A stretch of 64,000 nt of DNA from Gnetum montanum (taxonomy: Eukaryota > Streptophyta > Gnetopsida > Gnetales > Gnetaceae). The stretch covers positions 652,488 through 716,487 of the forward strand of contig MNCI01020185.1 in assembly GCA_015680685.1 (NCBI GenBank). Direction: 5' to 3'. Made by a program: the position numbers and the translations under genes. Numbering within the stretch: the stretch's first letter is position 1; each line of letters opens with the position of its first letter. Under the pieces are notes generated by a model that was not told the DNA's origin, did no database searches, and was given only the letters and a program-made list of their open reading frames with translations. Below, in pieces: positions 9,706 through 22,430 of the stretch.

Positions 9706-11680
9706 ATGGCTTCAAATAAGAATACCACATCACCTACCAAGGAACCATAGAGAAGTAATGATAGAATCAAAGAAGAAGAAGACTGGAGTATGTTGATGCA
9801 GACAAGGATCTCATATGCTCCTTGTGATCCTTACTATATTGATTTCACATTCATCTTTCATCAAGATGACCAATTAAGATGGAGGGATCTTCAAGGAAAA
9901 ATTGTTCTACCACTAAAACATTTAGCACCCCTTATGCTCCGATTGGCTCTTAAGGGGATGAACTAATTGAAGTAATTGGAGGGAATCATGAAACCAAATA
10001 CATGACTTGACCATATGAACCTAATGATGAGTAGCTAAGAAAATACCATGCTATGGAAGTAAGACATGAACAAGACAAAGGAAGGATAATTGATTCTATT
10101 GTTGTCTTGGAGAATTTTGATGGAGATGCATTCATTGCTAAAAAATTTTAACACAACCATGAGTTCCAATCATAAACACCTATCATTTGATTAAATGAAC
10201 CTGTTAGGAATAAATCACACTCCAAATTAGTAGAGATGCTTAGGTGGGAGGTAAAAGACTCAAGGCATAGGCAGGACTTAAGGCCAAGAGTTTCTACTAG
10301 ATCCCACAAAGAAGAACATCAAAGTCATCACAAGAGAACAAGCTAGCACTGTTCCCCTACTGCCTCACTTGCATCCTCATGATCATCAAAAGACTTTGAC
10401 AAAAGGAGGTAAAAGTACAAGGACCATGATAGGGAAGAGAGAAGAACTCATGACCACTATAATAATCATGATAGCTACCTAGGATGTTCTAATTTAGAAG
10501 ATGAAGCATATGAGCAACAAAAATGTAGGAATCACAAAAGTCATGAAAGGGATGAGCACAAAAAGGGGCACTACTACAATAGAGCACACAAACTTGATCA
10601 AGATAATGAACCCTTAATGGCAACTCGTAGCATGATCAACATCTAGGAAGTTATTCACATCTCAACTAAGCACATGAGGGATAGTTGAATTAAACTACTC
10701 AACATGAACAATAATGCCAAGATTTGAAGGTGACTACAATGTTGATCCACAACATCACCTTCAAGCTTTCCATGATGCCTATGCCCTACAAAATATCGAA
10801 AGTGACTAGTAAAAAGAGAGTTATTATAGGTCACTAGAACCTAAATCAATCAGACGTTGGAGTACCATGCTAGAACTCTTTAATGATAAATATCAAACTT
10901 ATTTGCAAGTGTTGAACTTAAGAAAATAGATCTAGGGATGGAAGTAAGGGAATCATGAGATCCTTAATGAAGTAATGTGTAAATTCACTATTGCACAAAT
11001 GCTGAGGCCATAGATTTTCACCAAGGAAATAGCTCAGGCACATTGTAGATGTGTTGTGAAGTAAAACTAGAGAAAATCTTAGGGTTTATGCCCAAGGTAG
11101 ATTATCAAAACTAATTATCCATCACATCCAGAGATTACTTGAACAAGTTGCAAAGGAGGAAGGAGAACTTAAGAAGAGAGAGTCAGCTAAAGAATATAAC
11201 AAAGATCCATCAATTAGGAAGAAAGATGTGTGACTATGTGACAAGCAAGAGGATGAAACCTTAGAAGATGTTATTTAGAAAAAGATTTTACCTATTCAAA
11301 AATCAGTTAATGATATAGCTGCTAAGTTAGAGAAAGTCTGTGATTCAATGGATGAAAAGTTTGCTACAACCCTAAAGATTGTGGAAGAAAAGATTGAACA
11401 AAAACTTAATAAGGGCAAGGAAAGGAATAAAAAAAGAGCTAATGGATGAGAAAGTTATAGGCACATAGGGAAAGTTGCTACCATTGAAGGATATACTGAC
11501 TTTAGTTTAGAGGAAGAGGAAGGATGCAATGTGTGCCAATATGAACATCTTAAGGGATGTTGTCATGTTATGACCCACTTGCAAGAATTTGAGCTATATG
11601 CACTTAATCCAAGCTTCATAAAAAAGAAGATGCCAAGAAGACTACCTTATCCTCAAGGTAGTATCAAGCAAACTTTCTAG
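9706..11680 (+). pseudogene. gag of element B, degenerate
   Basis: Starts at an ATG at 9706 (MASNKNTTSPTKEP). Recognisable blocks in order are the N-terminal domain ending FHQDDQLRWRDLQGKIVLP (9860-9910), a charged His/Ser-rich linker (10230-10600), the capsid block RRWSTMLELFNDKYQTY (about 10850-10905), YAQGRL...LEQVAKEEGELKKRES (11090-11190), and the knuckle CNVCQYEHLKGCC (about 11525). These match gag of elements A, C and E in the same order. Gag packages the element RNA into virus-like particles. Stops and indels are frequent. Confidence 0.8.
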
Positions 11681-12269
11681 CCAACATATTATCCAAGTGG
11701 AGCCTACCCTCAACCATAGGAGCAATATCAGTAGTAGTGGTAGCAACCACAAACATGAGCAATGCCACTGCCAAAGCAACATTATCCATACATGAAACCA
11801 ACTCCATATGGATATTATGTTCAGCATCCAATATCTCTAGGAAACACATCCATTCAAATTTCTTCTCCTTATTATCCACCAAAATACTAAAGACCTACTA
11901 CTCCAAGAATGGATCATAGTCCTTATGCACATTTGCCAGTAGCTAGACCATCAAATTCCCCTTCCAATCCTTTGCCACCAGGGGCACCACTTGCTATGTA
12001 AGGGGAATTGCCATCATAACCACAATAGAGGAGAGCTGCAAGGGTAGTGAAGATACAAGTAGAGGATCCTACCAGCAACACTAAGGGCCAGAAAGAGAAA
12101 CATCCTTTCTTTAGGACAAGTCCAAAAAATGCTAGTAGAGTTAGAACTTCATCAAGACCAATTTCTCCTACATCAGATCCACCTACCAACAACAAGCTTC
12201 CAACATTGTTTAAGAAAAAACATGCAAAATGTCATGCTTATACAAATAATCATAGATTGGATTAAGGTA

Positions 12270-12690
12270 GGGAAACTTCTTGACAAGAGAATTGATCTAG
12301 GAGTTTCATTGATTTATCTACAAGTAGCTAGAAATTTGCCATGCAAAGCTCTATTAGACTCAAGTCTCAGGGTGAATTTGATCTCTAATGAAACATATCA
12401 AGCATGGAACCTACCATCCTTAAAGGAGTGCAGTTGAAGCTTGCAGATCAATTTGTTGTCATTCCCTTGGGACAGATTGAGGACATGGTGACCATTGTCA
12501 ATGGATGGTCTTATCTAGCAGAATTTCTAGTAATTGATGTGAAAGATGCTAATAAGGAATTTACAATTATCATGGGGATGGCATGGATTAGCACAATCGA
12601 TGCTAAGTTAAGTATGAGAGATTGATCTATTGAGATCTCTAAGGAGGATAAGCATGGAGCCATACATGAAACAAATCCCATGCATTACTA
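12270..12690 (+). pseudogene. Aspartic protease of element B, degenerate
   Basis: Encodes SLIYLQVARNLPCKALLDSS, then VNLISNETYQAWNLPSLK, then IPLGQIEDMVTIVNGWSYLAEFLVI and IIMGMAWISTIDAKL. This aligns block by block with the protease of element A (40898-41250). The active site reads LLDSS where pepsin-like retroviral proteases have D-S/T-G. It would process gag. A frame change near 12430 and stops break it. No RT follows. Confidence 0.75.
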
Positions 12691-13181
12691 CTAAAAGAAA
12701 AGGGTGCAGTCGTGGATCAATCATTTAGAACGTTAGGATAGTTACCATACTAGTCCATAACAATAGTGAAAAACAAGTGTGTGCAAAAGAAAGAGCAGGG
12801 GACACCAAATCAATAGAGACCCTATGGCCAACAACTAAGAGCCTTCAATTGTCCAAAATATTCATGGAATAATTTGACTCATTTTTTAATTCCTATTGTA
12901 AGAAAATGACTCCAAATAAGAACCCAAAAATGAAATTAACAAATCATAATCATACATCAAAAAGGAAAGAAAACAAGGAATTAAATGATCAAAAATCAAC
13001 TACCATCAAGATCATATGGGACAGTAATTAAAAAGTTAAGTTAGTAAAGATAATAAGTGAACCACCTAGAGTGTATGATCCAAGAGATCTAGGGTGTATT
13101 TTCCAAATACTCACCCATGAGTTCGGTCATGGGGGATATACTCTACCTTAATTCTGGAATTAATGAGTGCTTTTCCATTTT

Positions 13182-13276
13182 GTTTACAATTCTTTTTACT
13201 TTTACTATTTCTTGATACAATTTTTCCTNTTTTACAATTCTTTTTACTTTTACTATTTCTTGATACAATTTTTCCT
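13182..13276. repeat. 46-bp direct duplication around an unresolved base (N at 13229)
   Basis: The sequence ending 'gatacaatttttcct' before N (about 13182-13228) is repeated immediately after it (13230-13276). An N between two identical copies suggests a collapsed or patched assembly join rather than biology. Confidence 0.85.
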
Positions 13277-13894
13277 ATTCTTTTATGTCTTTCACATTCT
13301 TTGACATCTTCTTATTCTTTCACATTTTTCATTTCTTAAATTTGTGATATTCTTTAACATTTTTCATTCTTTGATATTTTTTGTTCTTTACACCTTTTTC
13401 ATACTTTGTTTCTATTTCCTTGTGCATAATTTTTGATTGTTAATAAGACACATTACAAATAAAGGCAAGTTGTAGTCCAATAAGGTGAAGATTTCTCTAT
13501 GTTATCAAGTCATAAGGAATTGATTATTTGAATAGTGAGCCCACACCATCCATTCCATTAATAAGAGGTTCTTACCATGGCCATAATGATATTCTTTTCC
13601 ATCATACAACTAAGAATAAACCTGTAATCATTATGCCTGGATCAAAGAGTGAAGAATAGGGTGTGACATCAAGGGGATTTGTGAACTCTCTTGGATTACT
13701 TTTATGAGTTCTATCATGTTTCTAAGGTTGTATGATATCCTTGTAGATCTAACAAAAAATGGAAGTAAGAGTAAAATAAATGCTACCTTGAAAGGTTGAC
13801 ACAAGAAAAAATAAGAAAGCACAAAATAAATTTTTAGGGGTCCCACTAGAAAGACATGTTACCGATGCCTAAAGGTAGGTAGCTTCTTAGAAAT

Positions 13895-13896
<2 letters not shown>

Positions 13897-13925
<29 letters not shown>
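13897..13925. repeat. (TA)n microsatellite
   Basis: About 14 TA units. It follows 'aaaggtaggtagcttcttag' (13870-13889), which recurs at 14926-14945 where the extra ORF begins. Confidence 0.9.
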
Positions 13926-13928
<3 letters not shown>

Positions 13929-14649
13929 AATAACTACCATAACTAAACTCCTCGTTTGGAAAATACACCAAGTGACAATACTCTTTGCAATAGTGGCAGT
14001 CTTATGGTTGTAATTCCAAGAGATGAAATAATGCGATGTCATTAGCATGTGGTCTGGACTTGGTTTGAATCTTGAACAGAAAGGCTAGTGATTACTTTAA
14101 CCACTAATAAAACACAAGAATTCATTATGTCTATGGTAACCTACCTCATGTCCTAATTTCTGCAATCCCTTCTAAGTCCATCTCATCTCACTGTAAGAAT
14201 AGTCATAACTTGTGGTTTTGTGTAACATAGAGTTATTTTTCCAATTTGGTGGTACTAACATGTCTATTTTGCTAAATAGGTATGCATTACATTCAACTCC
14301 TAGGCATGGTTATACAAGGGCATTAAGGGTTAGAGCATACTTTTGGGAGGACCCACTTATATAACTATTGTATCTTATACCTGCCAAGCAATTCCACATC
14401 ATCTTGAGTCTTCCAACATTAACAAATGTTAATAAAACTTCCCATATCATTCAAACTATCCTTTCTAGCAACATGGATTCATTACCCTTCTTATCCATCT
14501 TATCAACACTTCATGAATTTTCATAGCTTGAGATTCCTTTTTTATGAACCTTCAATGATAAATTCTTGAAAAATGTGCATCTATTTATAGCCTAGGCCCT
14601 TTGAATATGCTTTAAACCTTCTAGGAATTTAAAATAATCATTTTCTATC

Positions 14650-14760
14650 TTTAGAACTCTTCACAAAATGAAAATTTTTAACCTCTTTGATGTCAGATCC
14701 CTGATATCAGATCCCATAAAAAGTATAAATAGGTGAACATTTAGTGAATTTTTCATCATT
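14650..14760 (+). promoter_or_regulatory. U3-like promoter block in front of the extra ORF of element B
   Basis: Contains 'gatgtcagatccctgatatc' (about 14690) and GTATAAATAGG (14720-14730). This is the layout of B's own U3: 'gatgtcagatatccaatatc' then TATAAATA at 8780-8822. It lies about 190 bp upstream of the first extra-ORF codons. Function is inferred from resemblance only. Confidence 0.45.
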
Positions 14761-14914
14761 CTTCCACTTGAGCCTAAGGAGATTGTTGCATTTTTCTTCT
14801 CTGATTTGAGCTTTGACCTCCTAGCTTTCCCAAGCCATATCTCACATACTACCACTCCAATTTTCATGATTTTTCAACTTATCTAATCTTAGAGTGCTCA
14901 TCTTAGTCATTGGG

Positions 14915-17900
14915 GTGTTTGGTGCTAAAGGTAGGCAGCTTCTCAGAAACCAAGAGGCTAAGGTAGAGACCAAACAGGAGGACAAGAACCAAAACATGAG
15001 GAGTAGGAAGCCCAATCATTCAGTATCCATCAAGAAACTCCTGCTATAGGACAATAAACCTAAAGAGAGGTAAAGGGACTATGATGAACCATGATTTTTT
15101 AGGCTTTGATATTGGACCCATGATATCAAATCTGCAATATTGGGTATGTGATATCACGGCCTGGCCAATGATATCGAATACACGATATTGTGACTCCTGT
15201 GTAAGCCTATAAATACACATTTGGGTACATAGGAAGGGTGTGTTAGAGTCAGTAGGTGTAAGTGTAGATTCTTTTTATTCATTTTTAGTTCATCTCAACT
15301 CTTTCCCTAGTGCATGCCCACAGTGTGATGATTCTAATTGTACAGAACCTTTATTCGAGTGTGATGTACTTGGACATGCAAATGACTAGCAATAAAGATC
15401 AAGATTACTTCATCATTGTAGCATTCACTTAGTTTTAGTTACTTACTGTTATTCTTATTTATTGTTTTCCTAATTAATATTTCTTATCCTTCATTTACTA
15501 TCCCTATTATTAAACGTAGAATGAGTACGACTTAATCAGGAGCATTTAAGTGTGACTACTTGGTAACCCAGTAGCATTTCTAGGAGCACTCAAGTAATAC
15601 ATGATTGGTAATCCTAGAAGTAGTACACGAGGTCCAAGATGTGTATGGATGATTAAGGATAGATGCTCATCGCACTTAGGCTAGCTTAGATTCTCTTCTC
15701 TCATTCCCTCTTAGATTAAAACAAAGTTATTTTCCATTGCCTCTAGAAGTAGCACTAGTTTAAGACCACATCATACACCTCACTCTGGACTAAACTATAC
15801 GTGACAAAGCAAATATTAGTCTAGGTGGGAAGATAGTGAACTACGATCAACATGTAACTATCTAGATACCGCAACTAGCCCGTCTGCGAAGTTCAATTAG
15901 ATCGTGCATGAATGCTCGTATTTGTATGGTTGAGTGTAGGGATACCTCGCCACTCATTAAACTGCAAGTGCATGAACAACAGCTCATGTTGTCACAAGCC
16001 TGCGTCCAAGTTGTTCAATAGAGGTTAATTCTGACCATAGTCATTGTGGGGATGAACTTTGGCCCATTCATGGAATTTACTCTAGAAGTAATAAAGACAC
16101 AACTTAAGGCATCATCATTGTGGCCTATCCTATCTAATAGTGATGAATGGTATCTTGGGAAAACCTATCATTTCTAGCACAATAAGGAAGAGGGTACCAT
16201 AGTCAACATTCGAGTAGTTTTAGCCTCATGCTTAGTCAAGGCAATAGTAGAAGCTTTGAACATACCAAATTAAGGGGTAAAAATTGCACATCTATTCACA
16301 AGATCAGATGTTGAAACTAAGAAATTATGGCTAAAATAGGCATATGATAAGGATAATAAAGGATATAGTGAGATAACTCTAGAGAAGTGAATCTATTTTA
16401 AAATTTGTAACTATCACTTGTTCTTAACCAAAGGACTAAATAGTTTGTCCACCTATGTAGCTAGGGAAAGTGTGATCCTGATGCAGAAATACAATGCCAA
16501 TATTGCACAACTCTACTCTATGGACATTCAAAGGTGGTTTGAAGAAAGTAAGGTAGAGAAGCCAAAATTTCCATTTCCTTGCCTTATCAAGAAGTTATGC
16601 AAGTCAATTGGAATCTTGGGATACACCAAGGACATTCCCAAGAGAGCCTAGAATGCTTCATATGTTGAATTGCTCAAACTATCACCACATAGGATGAATC
16701 AGGGTGAAGAACAATAAGAATAAGAGCAACAACAACAACAAGAAAAGTAGCAACATCAAGTTTCACCATCATCATTGCAGGATTATAGATCATCAATGAG
16801 TCATCTCCAATAGATTGTAGAGACCATTAGCTAGGGAACAAGGAAGGAGATCAATCTTTATAGAGTTATCAATAGTGCCATCTAGCCCACAATTTTAGCA
16901 AATCCTAAAAGTGGACAAATTTCATTGTAGTTAGGTGGAGGGGACCAATGGCCACAATAGATCTTTTGAAACTATGCATCATTCCAAGTGGTGTTAGAGA
17001 CTAGAGAAGGAGCCAGAGTTGTGGTAATGCAACACTTGGATGCAGTAGGAGTAGCAAAGGTGATTACTGATCACATCAAAGAATCTTTCAATGTACTTAT
17101 TGTGTCGCCAATAGATCTAATTGGAGCCAAGAATGCTCAAATGTTGATTGAAATCTCAGTGACTTCTACTGACCATGAAGATGTGCTTAATCGACTACTA
17201 CAAATTGGACAAGTCATGACAACACTCTTCAACATCCCAAGTGATGTCATTGAAGTATAGTTGGAACTAATTACTACAAAGGGTAAATTGGTCATGGCAA
17301 AGACCAAGGCAAAGCATGAAAAGGTAGAAATCCACAGATTCTAAGAAGAGCTTATAGCCTTGAGAGCTGAATGTAGAGATCCCACATAATTTGTTGCACC
17401 TAACCAAATAGAGTAGTTTAAAATAGAGTAGATGAATTACCTAACTTAGTAGAATAAGTAGATAGAGATTAAGTAGGAGAAAGTAGTGTGGAAAGCCTTC
17501 ATAGTAGAAGCACAAATGTATGCACATGCTAAGGCACTCACCACAGTCTAAGAAGAGAATAAACAACTTGCTATCAACAATATGAGGTTGACTACTGTAG
17601 AAAAATCAAAAAATATCCTAGAAGAAAGCATCCACCAGTTAGGAGAAAAACTGATGAAGGTCAATCAAGACACCTCACACAAGAAAATAAAACCCTATCC
17701 ATGAAGGAGGTATACACTATTTATTAGAAATTAGCCATCGAAATCATTGTGTGGTAGAATGAGGCAAAGAAACATAAAAGGCTTAAGGAACACTTTCCTA
17801 ATTAGGTGGGAATGTACAAGCAAATCAATGAAAAAGAGATCTAGATGGCCAAAGCTAGAATAATTTCCATTTCAACATAAAATTCTAACTAGGAGCCCAT

Positions 17901-18416
17901 TTTGGACAACCATACCCACGTTCACCATGCGGAAGTAAAGAACAAAGACCTATAGGTCAAGGACCTAAAGGAGTACGTAGGGTTAGCTAACCTTTGTTAT
18001 GCTAGCTTGGCCATGTTAATAGCAAGTAGGCCCAGAAATGAGCTAGAATAGTAAGTAGTAGCCATGTACACATTGCACAAGAAATATTTTGTAGATTGTA
18101 AAGTTGCTTTACAAAAAATTCAGGTGGCAAACTCTAAATTAGAAGCAGCCAAGGCTAGTTACCAAGGGCAAAATATGTCGTAGAAAACTTGGCCAGAAGG
18201 TTGTTTGATTATCATGAATTACATGAGAAGGCCAGAGCATTTTGAGAGAAGAGGAGGCAGTTTGCATCCTAGTATGTTAAGGCTAATCAAATGTTTTCAC
18301 AGTTTCCATGTGCATGGAAGGTGCCCACTCCATCACACATTACATAATAAGCTTTGATCGTACATAACCCAAGAATGGAGGAGGAGGAGGAAAACCTTCA
18401 AGTGCTCCTAAATTGA
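14915..18416 (+). pseudogene. Extra ORF of element B, coiled-coil protein of unknown function
   Basis: I do not recognise a known family. A basic start (KGRQLLRNQEAKVETKQEDK, from 14929) is cut by a solo LTR (15082-15959). The body then reads FGPFMEFTLEVIKTQLKASS (from about 16053), EWYLG, FPFPCLIKKLCKSIG (about 16569) and VVMQHLDAVGVAKVI (about 17018). Next come a long Glu/Lys/Leu-rich, coiled-coil-like part, YVGLANLCYASLAMLIASRP (about 17970) and an acidic end (RMEEEEENLQVLLN, stop about 18414). Every block has a counterpart in element C at 24220-27155. It stands between protease and 3' LTR, where pol is missing. Confidence 0.6.
15082..15959 (+). repeat. Solo LTR inserted in the extra ORF of element B
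   Basis: Starts TGATGAACC and ends CACTCATTA (CA changed to TA). U3 has GATATC-type palindromes; TATAAATA at 15208-15215; 'aataaagatcaagattac' near 15391. No primer site follows and the extra ORF sequence resumes after it. Flanks GACTA (15077-15081) and AACTG (15960-15964) agree at three of five bases, both differences being transitions, so they may be a decayed target duplication. Confidence 0.75.
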
Positions 18417-18664
18417 TACATGTTTTAGAAGCATAATGATAAGGGGAAGTAATTGTCACTAGGAACTACCTAGACTACATTGAGCTTCATCAAATTTTGT
18501 TTTTTCTCAAAAGTGTCATGTCATGTCCTATGTAATTTTTTTGTAAAACATCATTGCAGCATTCAAGAGTCACATATATAGTAGTTAGTGTCATGTAAAT
18601 CTACCTCCTAATTTTATAAGAAACTCTATCTTCATTCTCATTTAACTCAAGGATGAATTTTCAA

Positions 18665-18679
18665 TTAGTCGTGAGGGTA
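18665..18679 (+). promoter_or_regulatory. Polypurine tract of element B
   Basis: TTAGTCGTGAGGGTA stands directly before the 3' LTR start TGAT at 18680. The equivalents are TTAGTTGTGGGGGTA (27329) in C and TTAGTCATGGGGGTA (43631) in A. This is where plus-strand DNA synthesis is primed in LTR elements. Confidence 0.75.
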
Positions 18680-19515
18680 TGATAAATCACTATTTTCAAT
18701 GGCTACGATATTGAACATCCAATATTAGAGCTATGATATTGGATCCTTGATATTGGGGCATAAGCTTCAATGTTAAATATCTAATATTACTCCATATGTG
18801 CCTATCTATAAATAAGATACTTAGGCACATAGTCAAATAACTTTTCATTTCATCCTCAGGTAGGCTCTTGTAGTTTGTATTCCTAACTTTAGCAATATAG
18901 ATTGAATCCTTGTAGTGTGATGTTGAGAAGTTGTCCAAAGTCTTTATTCGAGTGAAGTGTACTTGGGCATAGTTCATGGTAGAAATAAAGATTGAGATTG
19001 CTTTCCATCATTGTAGCATCCACTTAGCTTTATTTTTTTACTTAGCATAATTCTTACTATTGTCCTAGTTTAATCAATTACATTTCTAAGTACTTTACTT
19101 TCCTTGTTCATAGAAAGGCAAAATGAATACGATTGGTTTTGAGCATTAAGTATAATCATTTGGTAACCCAGTAGTGGGTTTACTTAATTCACTCAGTAGT
19201 GAACTCACATGGTAATCCTAATAATGTTTACATGAGCCTAAGGCATGTAAGACAAGCTAGGAATGGATGCTCATCACTCTAGGTTAGAGTAGATTGTTTT
19301 ACTATTTTCCTTAGACTTAGAATCATTTTCATAGTTTACCATTGTAGCTAGGAGATATGGCCAATACAACATCACTTATGATACATCTCACTAAGAGCTA
19401 AACCATACACATAGATTATACTAGTTTCACCTGGGAAGATAATGATTCCAAAATTTAACAAGTAACTAGCATATTCACATTGCCTTGTCCACAGATTATG
19501 ATTGGGCTATGCATG
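18680..19515 (+). repeat. 3' LTR of element B, first part
   Basis: Matches 8688-9510: TGATAAATCAC start, 'gatattggatccttgatattgg' U3 motifs, TATAAATA at 18807-18814. It breaks off after 'attgggctatgcatg', where element C begins. The rest is at 28243-28297. Confidence 0.9.
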
Positions 19516-20354
19516 TGATGAAGTGTTAAAGTGTTGCATTGATGTAGTATTTGATGCATTTATGAGGCCTCGTTGACACAACTCCATAATAAAGTCTATA
19601 AATATGTGCTCACATGTCTTGTCATAGGCTTAGTGAAGTTCTTGCAATTTGTCCATTTTAGATTTAGAATATTTTTTAGTGCCCGTAGCAAGCGTTAGAA
19701 AGTATATAGATCTTTATTTAAGCACTGATGTACCCGAGCACACTAGTGGAACGATAATAAAGATGAGCCTTTTGATCAAACCTTGTAGCACTTGGAAATA
19801 GATTAATTAATTATTTATGCATTTAATGTTTTATGCGATTTCCTTTAATGCTTAAAGTAATTAATTAATCAATTCGGATAAACTAAGCTAAGCTAATGTA
19901 GATTAAGTAGTGAATTAAGCACATAAGTATAACCACTTTGAGCATGTGCATGACACTTGGTAATCCCAATAACACTTAACATTTGGTAACCTAGTAGCGT
20001 TATACATGTTTAGGATGTGCACAACAAGTAGGATCGGATGCTTATGTTAGGATTAGTTAAGGTGTAGTTGGTTAGATTAAATTAGCAATTAAATTACTTC
20101 ATTTCTTTCATCCTTTATTTTAAGCAACCAAAACATAAATCATAAGAAATAATAAAAATCATATGCCTCAATTACACTTAACCATATTGTTGCATATCAC
20201 AAGTGTAATTGGAAAGACAATGAATGACAGTTTGGGCAAGTTCACTTCATAAAACCAATGTACTTAGGAACTTATGGTCTGCGGAATTCAACTGGATTAC
20301 AGTTAACACTTGTAATTTGTATGGTTGGGTGTAAGGTATACTTGCCACTCATCA
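19516..20354 (+). repeat. 5' LTR of element C
   Basis: Starts TGATGAAGTG, ends CACTCATCA, with TATAAATA at 19597-19604. Its U3 lacks the GATATC palindromes and carries instead 'gatg...aggcctcgttgacac' motifs. The downstream half (gagtacga-like block, 'ttggtaacctagtagc', 'tatggttgggtg') is shared with all other LTRs of the group. Confidence 0.88.
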
Positions 20355-20355
20355 T

Positions 20356-20373
20356 TAGTGTCGTTGTCAAGGA
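20356..20373 (+). promoter_or_regulatory. Primer-binding site, tRNA-Asp-like, of element C
   Basis: TAGTGTCGTTGTCAAGGA begins two bases after the LTR end and still aligns with the tRNA-Asp complement, the differences being transitions. Confidence 0.6.
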
Positions 20374-20517
20374 CCTTTAGTTTGTTACATGCACTATCTA
20401 GGACTTAGTGAAAAATTAGTTAACATCATTGGAATGAACCATAACGTCATATCATACCTCAAAATAACTACAATAATTATCAGAAAGCACATTGCATTTC
20501 TTATCTTCTAATACAAG

Positions 20518-22430
20518 ATGTCTTCTTCTCACAGGAGTGATTCTCTGTCCAAGTCCGATGTTATAAATTAGCAGATGCCCTAGCAATATAGAGTGATATA
20601 TGCTCATTTTGATGAGTATGTACCCAATTTCACCTTCATCCTACACCAAGATGAACAACTGTGATGGTAAGACATGGAGGGCAACATTATGTTGCCACTT
20701 GATTGATCCATTCCTGTGATGCTCTACCAAAATCTCATGTAGTTGGGCATCTAAGAGCTTCATGCTACATATGTTGTGCAAGAGAGTGGTGCTAGGGATT
20801 ATCATCCCATAGATGCATAACGTTTGAGGGATCAATAGCTAGAGTAGCATTACAAATCTATGAAGGGGAAGTCGTCCAATGATTCCCCATTCCTAAGGTA
20901 CCAAAAAGATGGTGGATAATACTACTTTGGGGATTTTCCATATAGTGAAACTCCTCTCTTTGACTTTGGTGAAGAAGTTCAAAACTAGAACTTTGAGTTC
21001 ACGATACACAATCCTAGTTTTGGCAAGAATGAATCCCATGACAAAGGGGGATCCAAGGAGGATAGTCATGACAAGTATGCAAGTAAGCAACATAATCATG
21101 ATCATGGTCGCAACCACTAAAGAGGGGGTGGCAAGCATTGTAATGGTGTTAGTCCTCCTTACTCTTCACCTTTATTGTCATCTTCTTTCTCATCTGGCTT
21201 TGAATGCAATCACAGGGGACATAATCATGATGGAGGTGACCAATAAGATTAAGATGATTGTAGGGACCATCATGCAAGTCAAGATCCAAGGTATGGACAT
21301 GTAAGAGAGGCCCAGTAAAAAGAGAGAAGGGGTAGTAGACGACATCATAGGCACCAAGGTCATGGCTATGATGAGCCTTTGTTCATCACTCGAAGTATGC
21401 TAAAAATCACAAAGGTAACAAGGCACATAAAAGATAGTAGGATCAAGTGATTGGATATGAATAACATTCCCAAATTTGAGGGGGATATAACTCTGATCCA
21501 CAAAATCATCTTTAGGCTTTTCATGATGCTTGTGCCCTACAAAACATAGAAAATGATTGGCAAAAGCTTAAGCTATTTCTTAGGGCACTCAATAAATAAG
21601 TAGAAAGTTGGTACTATTCCTTGGAGCTAGAATTAATCCATAAATGAAGTATGATGCTCAAATTGTTCAATGGAAAGTATCAAACATACTCTTGAGTGTC
21701 AAATATAAGAAGGAAAATCTAGGGTTGGAAGCAAGGAACACATGAGTCCTTGGATGCTACCATGAGTAGATATTATTCCTTATTACACTAATGCTCTAGC
21801 CATGGTTACTCTCATAGGAACAACTTTGCCACATCATAGATGGGCTTCACTTTGAAATGAGGAGAACTCTTAGGATCTACACCCAAGGAAGACTATCTTA
21901 GTTTAGAGCCCATCAGATCCAAAGGTTGATCAAGTAGTTAGCAAAATAAGAAGAAGAGTTGAGGAAACATGAAAGTGTAGAAGAATATAACTGAGATCCT
22001 TCCCTTCACAAGAGGGAAGTTCGATTTTACAACAATGAGGAGGAACCATCACTTGATGAGGTGGTGAATTGAAAAACCTTGCTAATTCAAAAATTTAACT
22101 ATAAAATTTTGGCTAAGGTAGATTAATTGCGGGATTCTATGGATAGAAGATTTTAAGTAGTTTTGAAAATTACTAAAGAGTCCAAAGAACAAAGTAATGA
22201 TCATGACTACAAGAGGTGAAAGGAAGTTGAACATGCTAATCAAAGGGGTAAGGGTAAGATTGTTGCAATAGAGGAAGTTGTAGAAATTGAATCAGATAAT
22301 GTTGGTGGATGTGACATTTGCCAATATGAATATTCTAAGGGATGTTGCCCCATTGTGTCACACTTACAGGAGTCTGGGATGTATGCTCTAAATCCACGAC
22401 TAGTAAAAAGACAAACACATAGTAGATTAC
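20518..22430 (+). pseudogene. gag of element C, degenerate
   Basis: Starts ATGTCTTCTTCTCACAGG, as in A (38310) and E (30911). Blocks in order: FDEYVPNFTFILHQDEQL (about 20610), a linker rich in His, Gly, Asp and Ser (HNHDHGRNH near 21100), LFITRSMLKITKVTRHIKDS (about 21380), then capsid and coiled parts in shifting frames. The zinc knuckle CDICQYEYSKGCC (about 22315) follows, in which Tyr replaces the expected His. The tail is rich in Pro, Gln and Tyr. Confidence 0.78.

Larger units (their letters stand above)
12691..14460 (+). other. Element B 3' spacer, no coding
   Basis: From 13110 ('tcggtcatgggggatata') it is colinear with 41629-43080 of element A and, at its start, with 63660-64000 of element E: a T-rich tract, then 'agggtgtgacatcaaggg', then 'ggcattaagggttagagcatac'. 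Between the protease and this spacer only about 400 bp remain and none reads as RT or integrase. Confidence 0.6.

Noticed and set aside
11642-12265. Overlapping open frames on both strands (60-90 codons)
   Set aside because: Shadows of the Pro/Gln/Tyr-rich gag tail of element B; the plus frame in register with elements A and E is the true one.
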